A stretch of 31,794 nucleotides of DNA from CAWUKT01 sp963923035. Lineage in GTDB: Bacteria; Bacteroidota; Bacteroidia; J057; JADKCL01. The notes under the pieces are model-generated. The model was given only the letters and a program-made list of their open reading frames with translations. It searched no databases and was not told where the DNA came from. The first letter of the stretch is position 1, and every line of letters starts with the position of its first letter. Where the stretch lies: NCBI GenBank assembly GCA_963923035.1, contig CAWUKT010000081.1:1-31794 (forward strand). Reading direction: 5' to 3'. The position numbers and the translations under genes are program-made. Below, one piece after another: positions 7,344 through 15,304 of the stretch.

Positions 7344-8576
7344 ATGCTTGTTTGCCCCTACTGCTACAGCCAGTTTGACAAAAAAGACATCTTGTACCGG
7401 TGCGAAAATCCAGATGACACAGCCTGCCCCAAGGAGAATGATGCCCCATTGGCCAGCTATTTCCAACAAGCGACTTTTGACGCCAAACGGGTATTTCCAG
7501 CGAAAAAGACCTTCGGATGGGGGGGACGAAAAATTGCCCAGAAGGTGAACTGTACCCGCTGTAAGCGGGCCTCCACCAAGAAGATTTGCCCGAGCTGCCA
7601 CAATGAATTGCCCAGCTCTTTCCACACCACCTCCTCCCACATCATCAGCATCGTCGGAGCCCGTAACTCAGGCAAATCCACCTATATCACAGTCCTGATT
7701 GACGAGCTGCAACGAAATGGATACAAGCTGGACCTTGCAGTTTTGCCCCAGGATGTTGGTGAAAACCCCAATGAGGTGACGAGTAAGCGGTATCAAAACC
7801 GCTACAAGAAAATCCTGATGGAGGACTATGAGGAATTGCCCCAAACTCCTGAAAGCGAAAAGGATCTGTATCCATTGATTTACAAGGTCTCCACAGGTCA
7901 GAATCGCTTTTTGAAAAATAGCTCCCTCTATCTCGCCCTCTACGATACAGCAGGTGAGTCCCTGAAAGACCGCTCCAAGCTGGAAAAACTCGCAAAATAC
8001 GTGCGTAGCAGCTCGGGCGTCATTTTTCTTCTGGACACCTTTGAAATCCGGTATGTACACGATCAATTGAGGAAGAAGCTCCCTGGTGGCCTCAACCGGA
8101 AACATATCGGAGCCTACGGGGAAGTCATTCACCAGATCATTCAGGACATCCAGCGCAATGACCGGCTCCTGACCCGCAGCCTCAAGGACCGCTTCTTCAA
8201 CAAGGACAAAAAGGTCGCCATTCCGTCCGCTGTCGTTTTCAATAAGCTGGATGTCATCATTGAAAATGACCTCCTCTCCCGCACCACTGAACGCCTCCTG
8301 AGTGAAGACAGCCATTTCCTGAAGTCTCGAAAGCTCGATCCCGAAAAGGTTGAAGAGGTTTCCAGTGCCATTTTTGAAACCCTCTGTGACTGGAAGGAAG
8401 AGGGCTTCGGAAGAAACCTTCAAAAACAATTCGCCAATCACAAATATTTCGCGGTCTCCTCCCTGGGACCCCGGTTCCATGGTCTTCCCGCTGATGAGCG
8501 GGAAATCATCCCCTGTCGGGTCCTCGATCCACTCGTCTGGATCCTCGATCAAATCGGTTTCGCACTTCCCAAATAA
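7344..8576 (+). CDS. Soluble zinc-ribbon P-loop GTPase of the double-GTPase conflict systems
   Basis: 410 residues. The N-terminus carries two treble-cysteine modules: C4, C7, C20, C28 and C70, C73, C82, C85. The GTPase follows, with Walker A/G1 GARNSGKS (105-112), G3 DTAGE (201-205) and G4 NKLD (300-303), so it should bind guanine nucleotide. No membrane segment. The architecture matches the fourth operon protein (zinc ribbons then GTPase), and the pair together resembles the double-GTPase (DO-GTPase) systems of Kaur, Burroughs, Iyer and Aravind. Presumed role: a switch whose nucleotide state controls assembly or activity of the CHAT protease. It starts 9 nt after the protease and ends 5 nt before the GAP1 gene, so translation is probably coupled. 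Which DO-GTPase subtype it is I cannot decide. Confidence 0.82.
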   Translation: MLVCPYCYSQFDKKDILYRCENPDDTACPKENDAPLASYFQQATFDAKRVFPAKKTFGWGGRKIAQKVNCTRCKRASTKKICPSCHNELPSSFHTTSSHIISIVGARNSGKSTYITVLIDELQRNGYKLDLAVLPQDVGENPNEVTSKRYQNRYKKILMEDYEELPQTPESEKDLYPLIYKVSTGQNRFLKNSSLYLALYDTAGESLKDRSKLEKLAKYVRSSSGVIFLLDTFEIRYVHDQLRKKLPGGLNRKHIGAYGEVIHQIIQDIQRNDRLLTRSLKDRFFNKDKKVAIPSAVVFNKLDVIIENDLLSRTTERLLSEDSHFLKSRKLDPEKVEEVSSAIFETLCDWKEEGFGRNLQKQFANHKYFAVSSLGPRFHGLPADEREIIPCRVLDPLVWILDQIGFALPK

Positions 8577-8581
8577 CAATT

Positions 8582-11074
8582 ATGGACCATTCCGCCCTCC
8601 CCCCACTCTACGAGGTTCATTATACCTCTTCCGAACAAGGCATCCTCTCTCAGAGCGATGGCTTCGGAATCCGTACGTACTCCGAACAACTCCCCGAAGG
8701 AGTCCTCGAACGCCTTCAGGAGCTAAACTTTTTCCATTACTCGGCTGGCAACCAGGCCTTGGCTGGAAAAATGGAGCTACAGGAAAACCCTGATCTTGTG
8801 CTGGATTACCCTCCTACCTACCGCTTGGAAACCCTGGAGGTAGAAGAAAAGTCTTACCGTGTATTTGCCCGCTCCGTATTCATTGGCCACGACTATCAGT
8901 TCTACCTCGACAATGCCGGTGGAGCCAGGTCGGGAAATATGTATATCCATTCGTTCATTTGGCCTGCCCATGCCAAGGCCAATCCGCGTCTTCCCTTGCA
9001 ATTGCTCGACCAGTTTGTCCCCCAGAACCCCTCCAACCGACCTGACAATCCCGAGATGCTCCGGCTCTTGACAGGAGCTGCCGAGCTGCTCCCCCCTTCT
9101 TCATGGAAGGCCAATCAACCGCCAACAATTCCTCTCCGACAGGAAGCTGAGGTAAATCTTCTCAAAAAGGCCTGGGAAGGCCTTGTGGAGGGTAAATGTG
9201 TCTATGTTCATGCTGAAGCTGCCTTTGTCCCCGCGGCATTCAGGTTATTGCTCTCCTACTTTCCACAACTATTTCTTGAACGATTTTCCCTTCTCACCAA
9301 TAGCCAGCATTTTCTCCTGCCTACCGACTACTCCGTCGTTTTTCTTCATCCCAACAACGAATCCCATTTCAAGGGAGCAGCCGGAACTGTCACCATCGAG
9401 ATTGCTGGCCACACAGAACTTCAACATGCTGACAGTCCGCTTTTGAGTACGGTCCTTCAAGCAGCCCAAACCGCCAATTCGGAACAAATCAGAGTGATTG
9501 ATCAGAATCTGAGCGGTTACCTGAAACCTGGTTATGATCTGGCTGCGCTGGATCAATTCTGGAGTCTGCTGGGATTTGCTGGTGAAAAACAAATCCTTCG
9601 CAAGGACAAACTGATTCAACTGATCCAACAATTTGATTGGGCGCACTCCCACCCCAAGCTGAAGCAAATGCTCGTCGCAACGGTCAACAAAGGAATCAAA
9701 AGATGCTTGGCAACGCAGAAATACCGGGAGCTGGGAGAATGGTTGGAACCATTTGGGGTGATGAAGAAAAACAACCTGGTGGGGGAAGACAGAGGCCTTT
9801 GGGAGTGGGGGGCGGAACTTACCCGGTGGATTGTCAATTCCTCCGGGCCCATTCCTTGGAAAAGTCTCCCGATCAACTTCTGGAGCGAGGTGCTGGACTG
9901 GAGTTATATCCACGAAAATCGCCAGGACTTTTTCCTCAACTTGCCCCCCAACTCGGAATTGGGTACAGCGCTCTTTCAGACCTGTTTTGACCAATTGCAA
10001 CAGCCCTCGACCAAGGTTCAATTGATCCTCTTCTGTGTCGAGCGCAGCTTACTCCCAGCCAGCCGCGGTAAAACACTGCTGGACCAGCTTCCCTCGAAAG
10101 CCATTCGCAAGCACTTGAAAGACAAGAAGTACCACCTGCTTGCTTACCCCAAGGAGCACCCAGAGTTTTGGGACGAAGTCCTGCAACTTGAGTTCAACCA
10201 ACTCTGGAAAGACCTCAAATTGGGAGCATTTGCGAAAAACTTTGATGCAAAAACTCCTTTGTCCAGCCTGGAAGGCAGCCTGCTCCGCTGGATGGCCACC
10301 AACGCAGAATCTCCTGATCAAAAGGTACGATTTCTCCTGCACTGGTCCACCGAAATCCAACACAGCGAAGCCATAGACAGCTTGCTCACCAGTACCCTGG
10401 ATGAGGCCATAAGGGACGGGCTGTCCCCTCAGAAAGCTCTCTCGGATTGGAAAGGCACAAGCGCCTCCGAGGACCTGCGCACGCGCATCAAGTTCCTGAC
10501 TGAACTCTCAGGATTCACAGCAAAGAAATTCCTCGCCGCCCTCGCAATACTCCGCAAAGCTGTATCCGAAAACACGCTCGCCCATTATTTCAGCTATGGC
10601 CTTGAGGTTCAGGTTGGATTGGGGCGGCTTGACGAGGACAACTTGGGGGAATGGTTCAGGATATGGAAAAATACTCCTGCCCAGAACCTCCACCTGCCGG
10701 ATCATGGCGAATTGTCGGTTGCTCAAGGGCTGTTGGCAGCTGCGTTCACGTTGGCGGGTAGCAGAGCCTTAACATGGGCGGAAGATTGGCTGGACACCTA
10801 CGCCAATGCCCTTGGAATGGTAGGAAAGACCTCAGGTAACCGCCAGCAAAAATCGGACCTGACAGTGGAGGGCCTGGAAGAAGACCTCGAATTTCTCCGC
10901 CGCACTTTTCCTCAGTTGTTTCAAGCACTCAAAAAGAGGGCCCAAAAGTCCCCGGCATATAACCAGGACTTCAAAGACCTTTTTCAAAGCAATTTTCAAA
11001 AGAAAACCCGCGGGGTCTTGGGCTCCCTAAAGTCACTTGTCAACCGCTTCTCTGCTCCCCCCAAAGACGAATAA
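8582..11074 (+). CDS. GAP1-N2-type GTPase-associated protein
   Basis: 830 residues. Residues about 8-150 match the GAP1-N2 pattern: EVHYTSSEQGILSQSDGFGI at the start, then RVFARSVFIGHDY (93-105) and GNMYIHSFIWP (118-128), which parallels the family's SVYVGRDYSGR...NYFAHALV. The region around residues 200-260, with FPQLFLERFSLLTNSQHFL, fits the GAP1 middle domain (LPxxLRxRLSFTTY in other members). The remainder, 300-800, is helical with no recognised motif; the extreme C-terminus is basic. In the family, GAP1 proteins are encoded beside double-GTPases and are thought to bind or regulate them; a GTPase-activating role is a proposal from gene context, not shown. Position between the two GTPase genes (5-nt and 18-nt gaps) fits that. 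No signal peptide or membrane segment. Confidence 0.75.
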   Translation: MDHSALPPLYEVHYTSSEQGILSQSDGFGIRTYSEQLPEGVLERLQELNFFHYSAGNQALAGKMELQENPDLVLDYPPTYRLETLEVEEKSYRVFARSVFIGHDYQFYLDNAGGARSGNMYIHSFIWPAHAKANPRLPLQLLDQFVPQNPSNRPDNPEMLRLLTGAAELLPPSSWKANQPPTIPLRQEAEVNLLKKAWEGLVEGKCVYVHAEAAFVPAAFRLLLSYFPQLFLERFSLLTNSQHFLLPTDYSVVFLHPNNESHFKGAAGTVTIEIAGHTELQHADSPLLSTVLQAAQTANSEQIRVIDQNLSGYLKPGYDLAALDQFWSLLGFAGEKQILRKDKLIQLIQQFDWAHSHPKLKQMLVATVNKGIKRCLATQKYRELGEWLEPFGVMKKNNLVGEDRGLWEWGAELTRWIVNSSGPIPWKSLPINFWSEVLDWSYIHENRQDFFLNLPPNSELGTALFQTCFDQLQQPSTKVQLILFCVERSLLPASRGKTLLDQLPSKAIRKHLKDKKYHLLAYPKEHPEFWDEVLQLEFNQLWKDLKLGAFAKNFDAKTPLSSLEGSLLRWMATNAESPDQKVRFLLHWSTEIQHSEAIDSLLTSTLDEAIRDGLSPQKALSDWKGTSASEDLRTRIKFLTELSGFTAKKFLAALAILRKAVSENTLAHYFSYGLEVQVGLGRLDEDNLGEWFRIWKNTPAQNLHLPDHGELSVAQGLLAAAFTLAGSRALTWAEDWLDTYANALGMVGKTSGNRQQKSDLTVEGLEEDLEFLRRTFPQLFQALKKRAQKSPAYNQDFKDLFQSNFQKKTRGVLGSLKSLVNRFSAPPKDE

Positions 11075-11092
11075 TCTCCTAAAACCAGAACC

Positions 11093-12721
11093 ATGGAATC
11101 AGAAATGACTCCCCCAGTCCCGGGTCCCTCCCAGGTGAGCTCCCCAGGACGTTTGAAAAAATTCTTGCTCGGCCTCTACAAGGTCAATCACGAAAAGGCC
11201 AATCGAAAGCTTTGGGTTTTTCATTGGTTCCCCTACCGCATGGGAATCAGCACGACTGTTCTTACAGGACTCGCCATCCTGATGGTCGTCCTCCTCATTT
11301 TGATTCTCGGAGGAATTGCTTCCGGCCTGACCTTCCTGTTCGGGGGGATTTGTTTTGTCTTATTCTACGCAGCTTTGATCTTTCTTGGCGTGGTCGGATT
11401 CGGCGTTTTTGCGGGTGATGATGATTGGGGCCTGCTCAGTCTCCTCGTTCCGGCGGGTACCATTGCATTGGCCATTTGGATCTATACCAGCACCTATGAG
11501 GCCGTCCATGATTGGATTGATGGGGTCTTTGTAACGGCGCGTCGGGTCTTCGACTTTATGTACCAGCCCACTGCCGCCACGATGGATTTCATCGGGGAAA
11601 ATATTCCCGGGATCGTGGTGGTGATTTTACTTCCCCTGATCCTTCTGGGGCTGGTCGCAGGCATCGTATTGATTTTCACCGGAATCCTCAATCTCTTTGA
11701 AAGGTCCATCCAGTATTTCTACGGGATCAAATTTCGTTGTCCCAGCTGTGCCCATTCCTCTGAACCCGCCAAGTACCAATGCCCCAAGTGCCATACGCCC
11801 CACCCCCACCGCTTGATTCCGGGCCGATATGGAATTTTTCGTCACCGCTGTACCGAGTGCCGGCACCCCTTGCCCAGCATGATGGTGACAGGTCGGATTC
11901 GAAAGGTTCCCCGTTCCTGTCAACAGTGTGATACCCCACTGAATGAAATCGTAGGATCTGATCGCCACATCGCCCTGGTGGGCGGTCGGAATACGGGGAA
12001 GACAACCCTTCTGATCCAAATGGTGAACCGGCTGATGGCTTATCCCGGGGCTAAAATCCCTGAGAAGGGCCAGCAAACTGACTTTAAGAACCTCAGTTTC
12101 CATCTCCGCAATGGAGAAATGGTGCCCCAAACCCAGAAAAACCAAAACTACCGCGCTTTTCAAATTGTCATCCCCAACGGGACTTATCCTGCCCATATTC
12201 ACCTTCATGACATCGCGGGGGAATACTTCAAAAGTCTTAAAGATGTAAGCTCACACCAATTCTTTCAAGGACTTGATGCCGTCGTTTTCCTCGTCGATCC
12301 CTATAGCATCCCGAATTATGTCCGGAAAAAGGGTATCGGAAACACTGGGCTCTCCAGCCAACAAACACCAACCGAGACTTTTCATGTCATGGCTCAGGTG
12401 CTGGAGCGGTTCCGAAAGAATGGACTGAAGGGCGTTCATTTCCACTTCCTTCTCGTCAAAGCTGACAAGGGCTATCTCCCCAATTGGAAAAAAGCCGAGG
12501 AAGAAAAGATCCGGAAGTTCATGCAGGAAGAATTGGAATTGGCGGGCCTGGTCCACAGCGCGGAGCAAAAATTCAAGCGGGTCAGTTTCCGGATCAGCAG
12601 CGCCCTTGGAAATAACCCCGAATCTGGCAACTCCAAGTTTCACTCCAAATTTCTGGTTCCATTCCTCCGGCATTTGCTCAAGGGCCTTAATCTCAGTTCC
12701 ATCGAGAAAAAACTGAATTGA
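11093..12721 (+). CDS. Membrane-anchored zinc-ribbon GTPase of the double-GTPase conflict systems
   Basis: 542 residues. Proline-rich residues 6-19 precede about four membrane segments (roughly 54-74, 83-105, 115-131 and 172-200). Four CxxC knuckles follow, C216/C219, C230/C233, C253/C256 and C276/C279, enough for two zinc ribbons. The GTPase carries Walker A GGRNTGKT (297-304), G3 DIAGE (373-377) and G4-like VKAD (455-458), which replaces the usual NKxD asparagine with V/K and may alter nucleotide specificity. The topology places zinc ribbons and GTPase on the same side, presumably the cytoplasm. It is the membrane paralogue of the second operon gene and probably recruits the system to the inner membrane. 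The stop overlaps a TTG alternative start of the next gene, so the two are tightly coupled. Confidence 0.82.
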   Translation: MESEMTPPVPGPSQVSSPGRLKKFLLGLYKVNHEKANRKLWVFHWFPYRMGISTTVLTGLAILMVVLLILILGGIASGLTFLFGGICFVLFYAALIFLGVVGFGVFAGDDDWGLLSLLVPAGTIALAIWIYTSTYEAVHDWIDGVFVTARRVFDFMYQPTAATMDFIGENIPGIVVVILLPLILLGLVAGIVLIFTGILNLFERSIQYFYGIKFRCPSCAHSSEPAKYQCPKCHTPHPHRLIPGRYGIFRHRCTECRHPLPSMMVTGRIRKVPRSCQQCDTPLNEIVGSDRHIALVGGRNTGKTTLLIQMVNRLMAYPGAKIPEKGQQTDFKNLSFHLRNGEMVPQTQKNQNYRAFQIVIPNGTYPAHIHLHDIAGEYFKSLKDVSSHQFFQGLDAVVFLVDPYSIPNYVRKKGIGNTGLSSQQTPTETFHVMAQVLERFRKNGLKGVHFHFLLVKADKGYLPNWKKAEEEKIRKFMQEELELAGLVHSAEQKFKRVSFRISSALGNNPESGNSKFHSKFLVPFLRHLLKGLNLSSIEKKLN

Positions 12722-12723
12722 CA

Positions 12724-15300
12724 ATGAGTCCTAAAAATGTTATTCAAAACAGCACCTTCTACAACAGTAATTTTGGGGTTCTGGACGATAAGCCCCTCAA
12801 AGATTACTTAAAGCCCGTATTTCGCCGAACCCTGGGATTTCTCGGGGAAAAGGAGAAGGACAGCCTGAAGGACCTGGAGTACTGGACAAAAAGACTGACC
12901 CGGAAACGCATGGTCATCTCCATTGTTCCTGACTCCGAATTCGGAGGGCGTCTCTTCGGGGAATTGGTGGATGGGATTCAAACCGGAAATAAGGAGCTGA
13001 GCCTCCATTCCCTCCAGTATCAGGACAACGATGGTCAAGGGCATGTCAACGACAAGGGCATTTATCAAACCATCCGCGACCTGTCCAAAGAGGAAAGCCA
13101 CGGCCTGCGCATCCTGATCCGCAACAAGGCTACCCTGAAATTCCAACGGCAATTTTTTACCCATGACTGGTCGACCATTGAGACCCTTCTGATTCAATCT
13201 CGAACCTTCCTGTTCATTCAGATTTCTGACCGGGTAGGACTGGACTTGGTGAAGGAACTCAAGCGGACATTGCCAGAGGAGGACTGGTGCTGGGAACCCT
13301 CGCCCCTGGCGTACATGGATGTACTCCGTTTTCTGCCCCGCCCCAGTGGGAAAAGCCTCCAAAAACAGGTCAACGATGGAAAATGGGGGCAAAACGCCTT
13401 TGAAAAGTTCGATGAAATCCGTCGGTTCTATTTTCGAGGCTCCCATGTCCTCGAGGCCGAAATCGACCGCCGCGGGGGAAAGCTGATCGTTGCTCCGGAG
13501 GAGAAGAAAAAGACCGATCTGGAAACGATGGAGGAATGCCTGAAGGATCCCCAGCGGCGGCTGGAACACTATATTCTGTATGTGGTGGCCTTCATGCGCC
13601 ACTTGAATTACCGGGAATTCCGCAATGTGGTACAGGAAATCATCTCCCTGGATGATAAAATCGGACGGACCATCGAGCTGGAAAAGAGGTTTCGGGAAAA
13701 AGAGACCTTGGTTCGGGGGAAAATGGTCAAGTCCTATGAGGCCATCAAACAGGGATCGAGCAAAAATATCTTGGAAGAATGGCAAGCTAACCCCGATTTT
13801 TTCATCAATAAGCTCTTCATTGCTCCTTTTTGGAAGGAAGATGGCAGTCAAATGGTTGATTTTGAATCCCGCAAGCTCCTCACCTTCGTTCAAAACTATT
13901 TTCCCGAACGACTTCCGATTTTTACCATCGAGGTATTCGACCGCCTTTGGGAAGCCAACTTATTTTTTGCCTCTCAACGCCCCCCTGAAATAGTCTGGTC
14001 CTTCGTCGACATCATCTCCATTCTGGGAAATACGGACCTCAAGACCTACTCGTATCGGGTGCTGGAGGCAATGAAGGACCAGTTCAATTCAAGTCTCGAA
14101 CTCCTATCTCAGCTTTCCAAACTCATTCACTTCATGGAGTTGGAAAAACTGGATGAAGCGATGAAAATCATCACCGACCTTCAGGGAGACCATTCAGAAA
14201 GCCTTCAGAAGATCGAAGACCGTAACGCATCTCAGGAAGAAATTCAAAGGAAGAAGCACCTCATTGAGGAAAATGTCTCACTGGTCATGAGCCGCACCAA
14301 CCTCATGCTGGAGGAACTCGCCCGAAATGAAAAGACCGTGGATTTGGTCGAGGATTTTTTCAATTCTTACTCTGTTTCCCATCCCTCGCTGATCGTCTGG
14401 CTCCTACAATACCAACTGTTTACACCCGACAGCCGCCACCTTGTCGTCCTACGCCACATGCTGGAAAAGGGACGCAACAAGGCCTATCTGGACCTGGTAA
14501 AAGTCACCTTGATGCAGTACGTCCAAAATTCAGGCGAGTACCTCTATGCAACTTTGACCAAGATTAAATCCTGGGACCACCTCCGTATTTTTCATTCTTA
14601 CTTTTTCTATGAGTATGCAGCGGAATCCTTCTCCCTGATCGTACCCCGAAAAACAGCCAAGGGACTTTATAAATACTCCATCACCAATTACCCCTTGCTT
14701 GCGGAACTTAAAAATGCCGATTTCCCCAGTGCATACCTGCGGTTTCTCGTAGACTGGCTCTTTGTCCCCGAACCCAATGGAACCTTTTCCCATGGAAAAC
14801 CAGAGGAAGCCGAGGAAGAACCTTCCGCTGAGTCAGAGGATTCTGATGCCCCTGACCAGGAAAACGACACCGAAATACCCAATGAAGAGGATGAAAAAGA
14901 GAACGGGGAAAACAGGGAAAAATCAGCCGCCCCAAGCCAAGGTTCATCCCAAGCCCTCATCGGAGGCTGGACCACCCAGCAAAAGTATGTCGCCAAACTT
15001 GAATACGATACCATTCATTCAAAAGCAACCCTGGTAGAGCGGTGGTACCTCATGCTGAAAGCGGATGACGACCTAAAGGATTACCTGAGCTTTTTTCTTC
15101 GGTTGCTGCGGGAGAAGATCGCCGAAAAATCCCAGGACGGCCAGCACGATCTTTCCAAAAGGGTCATCAACCAATGGAAAGACAGTCGCCGCCGCTATGC
15201 CGAGGCCATGGAGCAGTACATGAACAATCCCATCGAGTTCAAAAACCTCAAGCTCCGCCGCCGAATTTGTTCCGACCTCATCAAAAACCTAAAAAATTGA
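12724..15300 (+). CDS. Large helical protein with CHAT-tail-like N-terminal motif and possible inactive STAND/P-loop domain
   Basis: 858 residues from the ATG at 12724; an in-frame TTG at 12718 overlapping the previous stop is possible. Residues 7-17 (IQNSTFYNSNF) repeat the last residues of the CHAT protease (ITDSTFHNSTF). Residues 50-175 look like a P-loop NTPase that has lost its lysine: a basic helix (TKRLTRKR), a strand and loop MVISIVPDSEFGGRLF where GxxGxGKS/T would be, and a later strand FLFIQISD. This would fit the inactive STAND (iSTAND) modules reported in related conflict systems, but I cannot confirm it. Residues 200-690 and 745-858 are helical. An acidic, probably disordered stretch rich in E, S and D lies at about 692-740. 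Likely role: adaptor or sensor that receives the protease. Four nucleotides separate it from the last gene. Confidence 0.6.
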   Translation: MSPKNVIQNSTFYNSNFGVLDDKPLKDYLKPVFRRTLGFLGEKEKDSLKDLEYWTKRLTRKRMVISIVPDSEFGGRLFGELVDGIQTGNKELSLHSLQYQDNDGQGHVNDKGIYQTIRDLSKEESHGLRILIRNKATLKFQRQFFTHDWSTIETLLIQSRTFLFIQISDRVGLDLVKELKRTLPEEDWCWEPSPLAYMDVLRFLPRPSGKSLQKQVNDGKWGQNAFEKFDEIRRFYFRGSHVLEAEIDRRGGKLIVAPEEKKKTDLETMEECLKDPQRRLEHYILYVVAFMRHLNYREFRNVVQEIISLDDKIGRTIELEKRFREKETLVRGKMVKSYEAIKQGSSKNILEEWQANPDFFINKLFIAPFWKEDGSQMVDFESRKLLTFVQNYFPERLPIFTIEVFDRLWEANLFFASQRPPEIVWSFVDIISILGNTDLKTYSYRVLEAMKDQFNSSLELLSQLSKLIHFMELEKLDEAMKIITDLQGDHSESLQKIEDRNASQEEIQRKKHLIEENVSLVMSRTNLMLEELARNEKTVDLVEDFFNSYSVSHPSLIVWLLQYQLFTPDSRHLVVLRHMLEKGRNKAYLDLVKVTLMQYVQNSGEYLYATLTKIKSWDHLRIFHSYFFYEYAAESFSLIVPRKTAKGLYKYSITNYPLLAELKNADFPSAYLRFLVDWLFVPEPNGTFSHGKPEEAEEEPSAESEDSDAPDQENDTEIPNEEDEKENGENREKSAAPSQGSSQALIGGWTTQQKYVAKLEYDTIHSKATLVERWYLMLKADDDLKDYLSFFLRLLREKIAEKSQDGQHDLSKRVINQWKDSRRRYAEAMEQYMNNPIEFKNLKLRRRICSDLIKNLKN

Positions 15301-15304
15301 CCCC

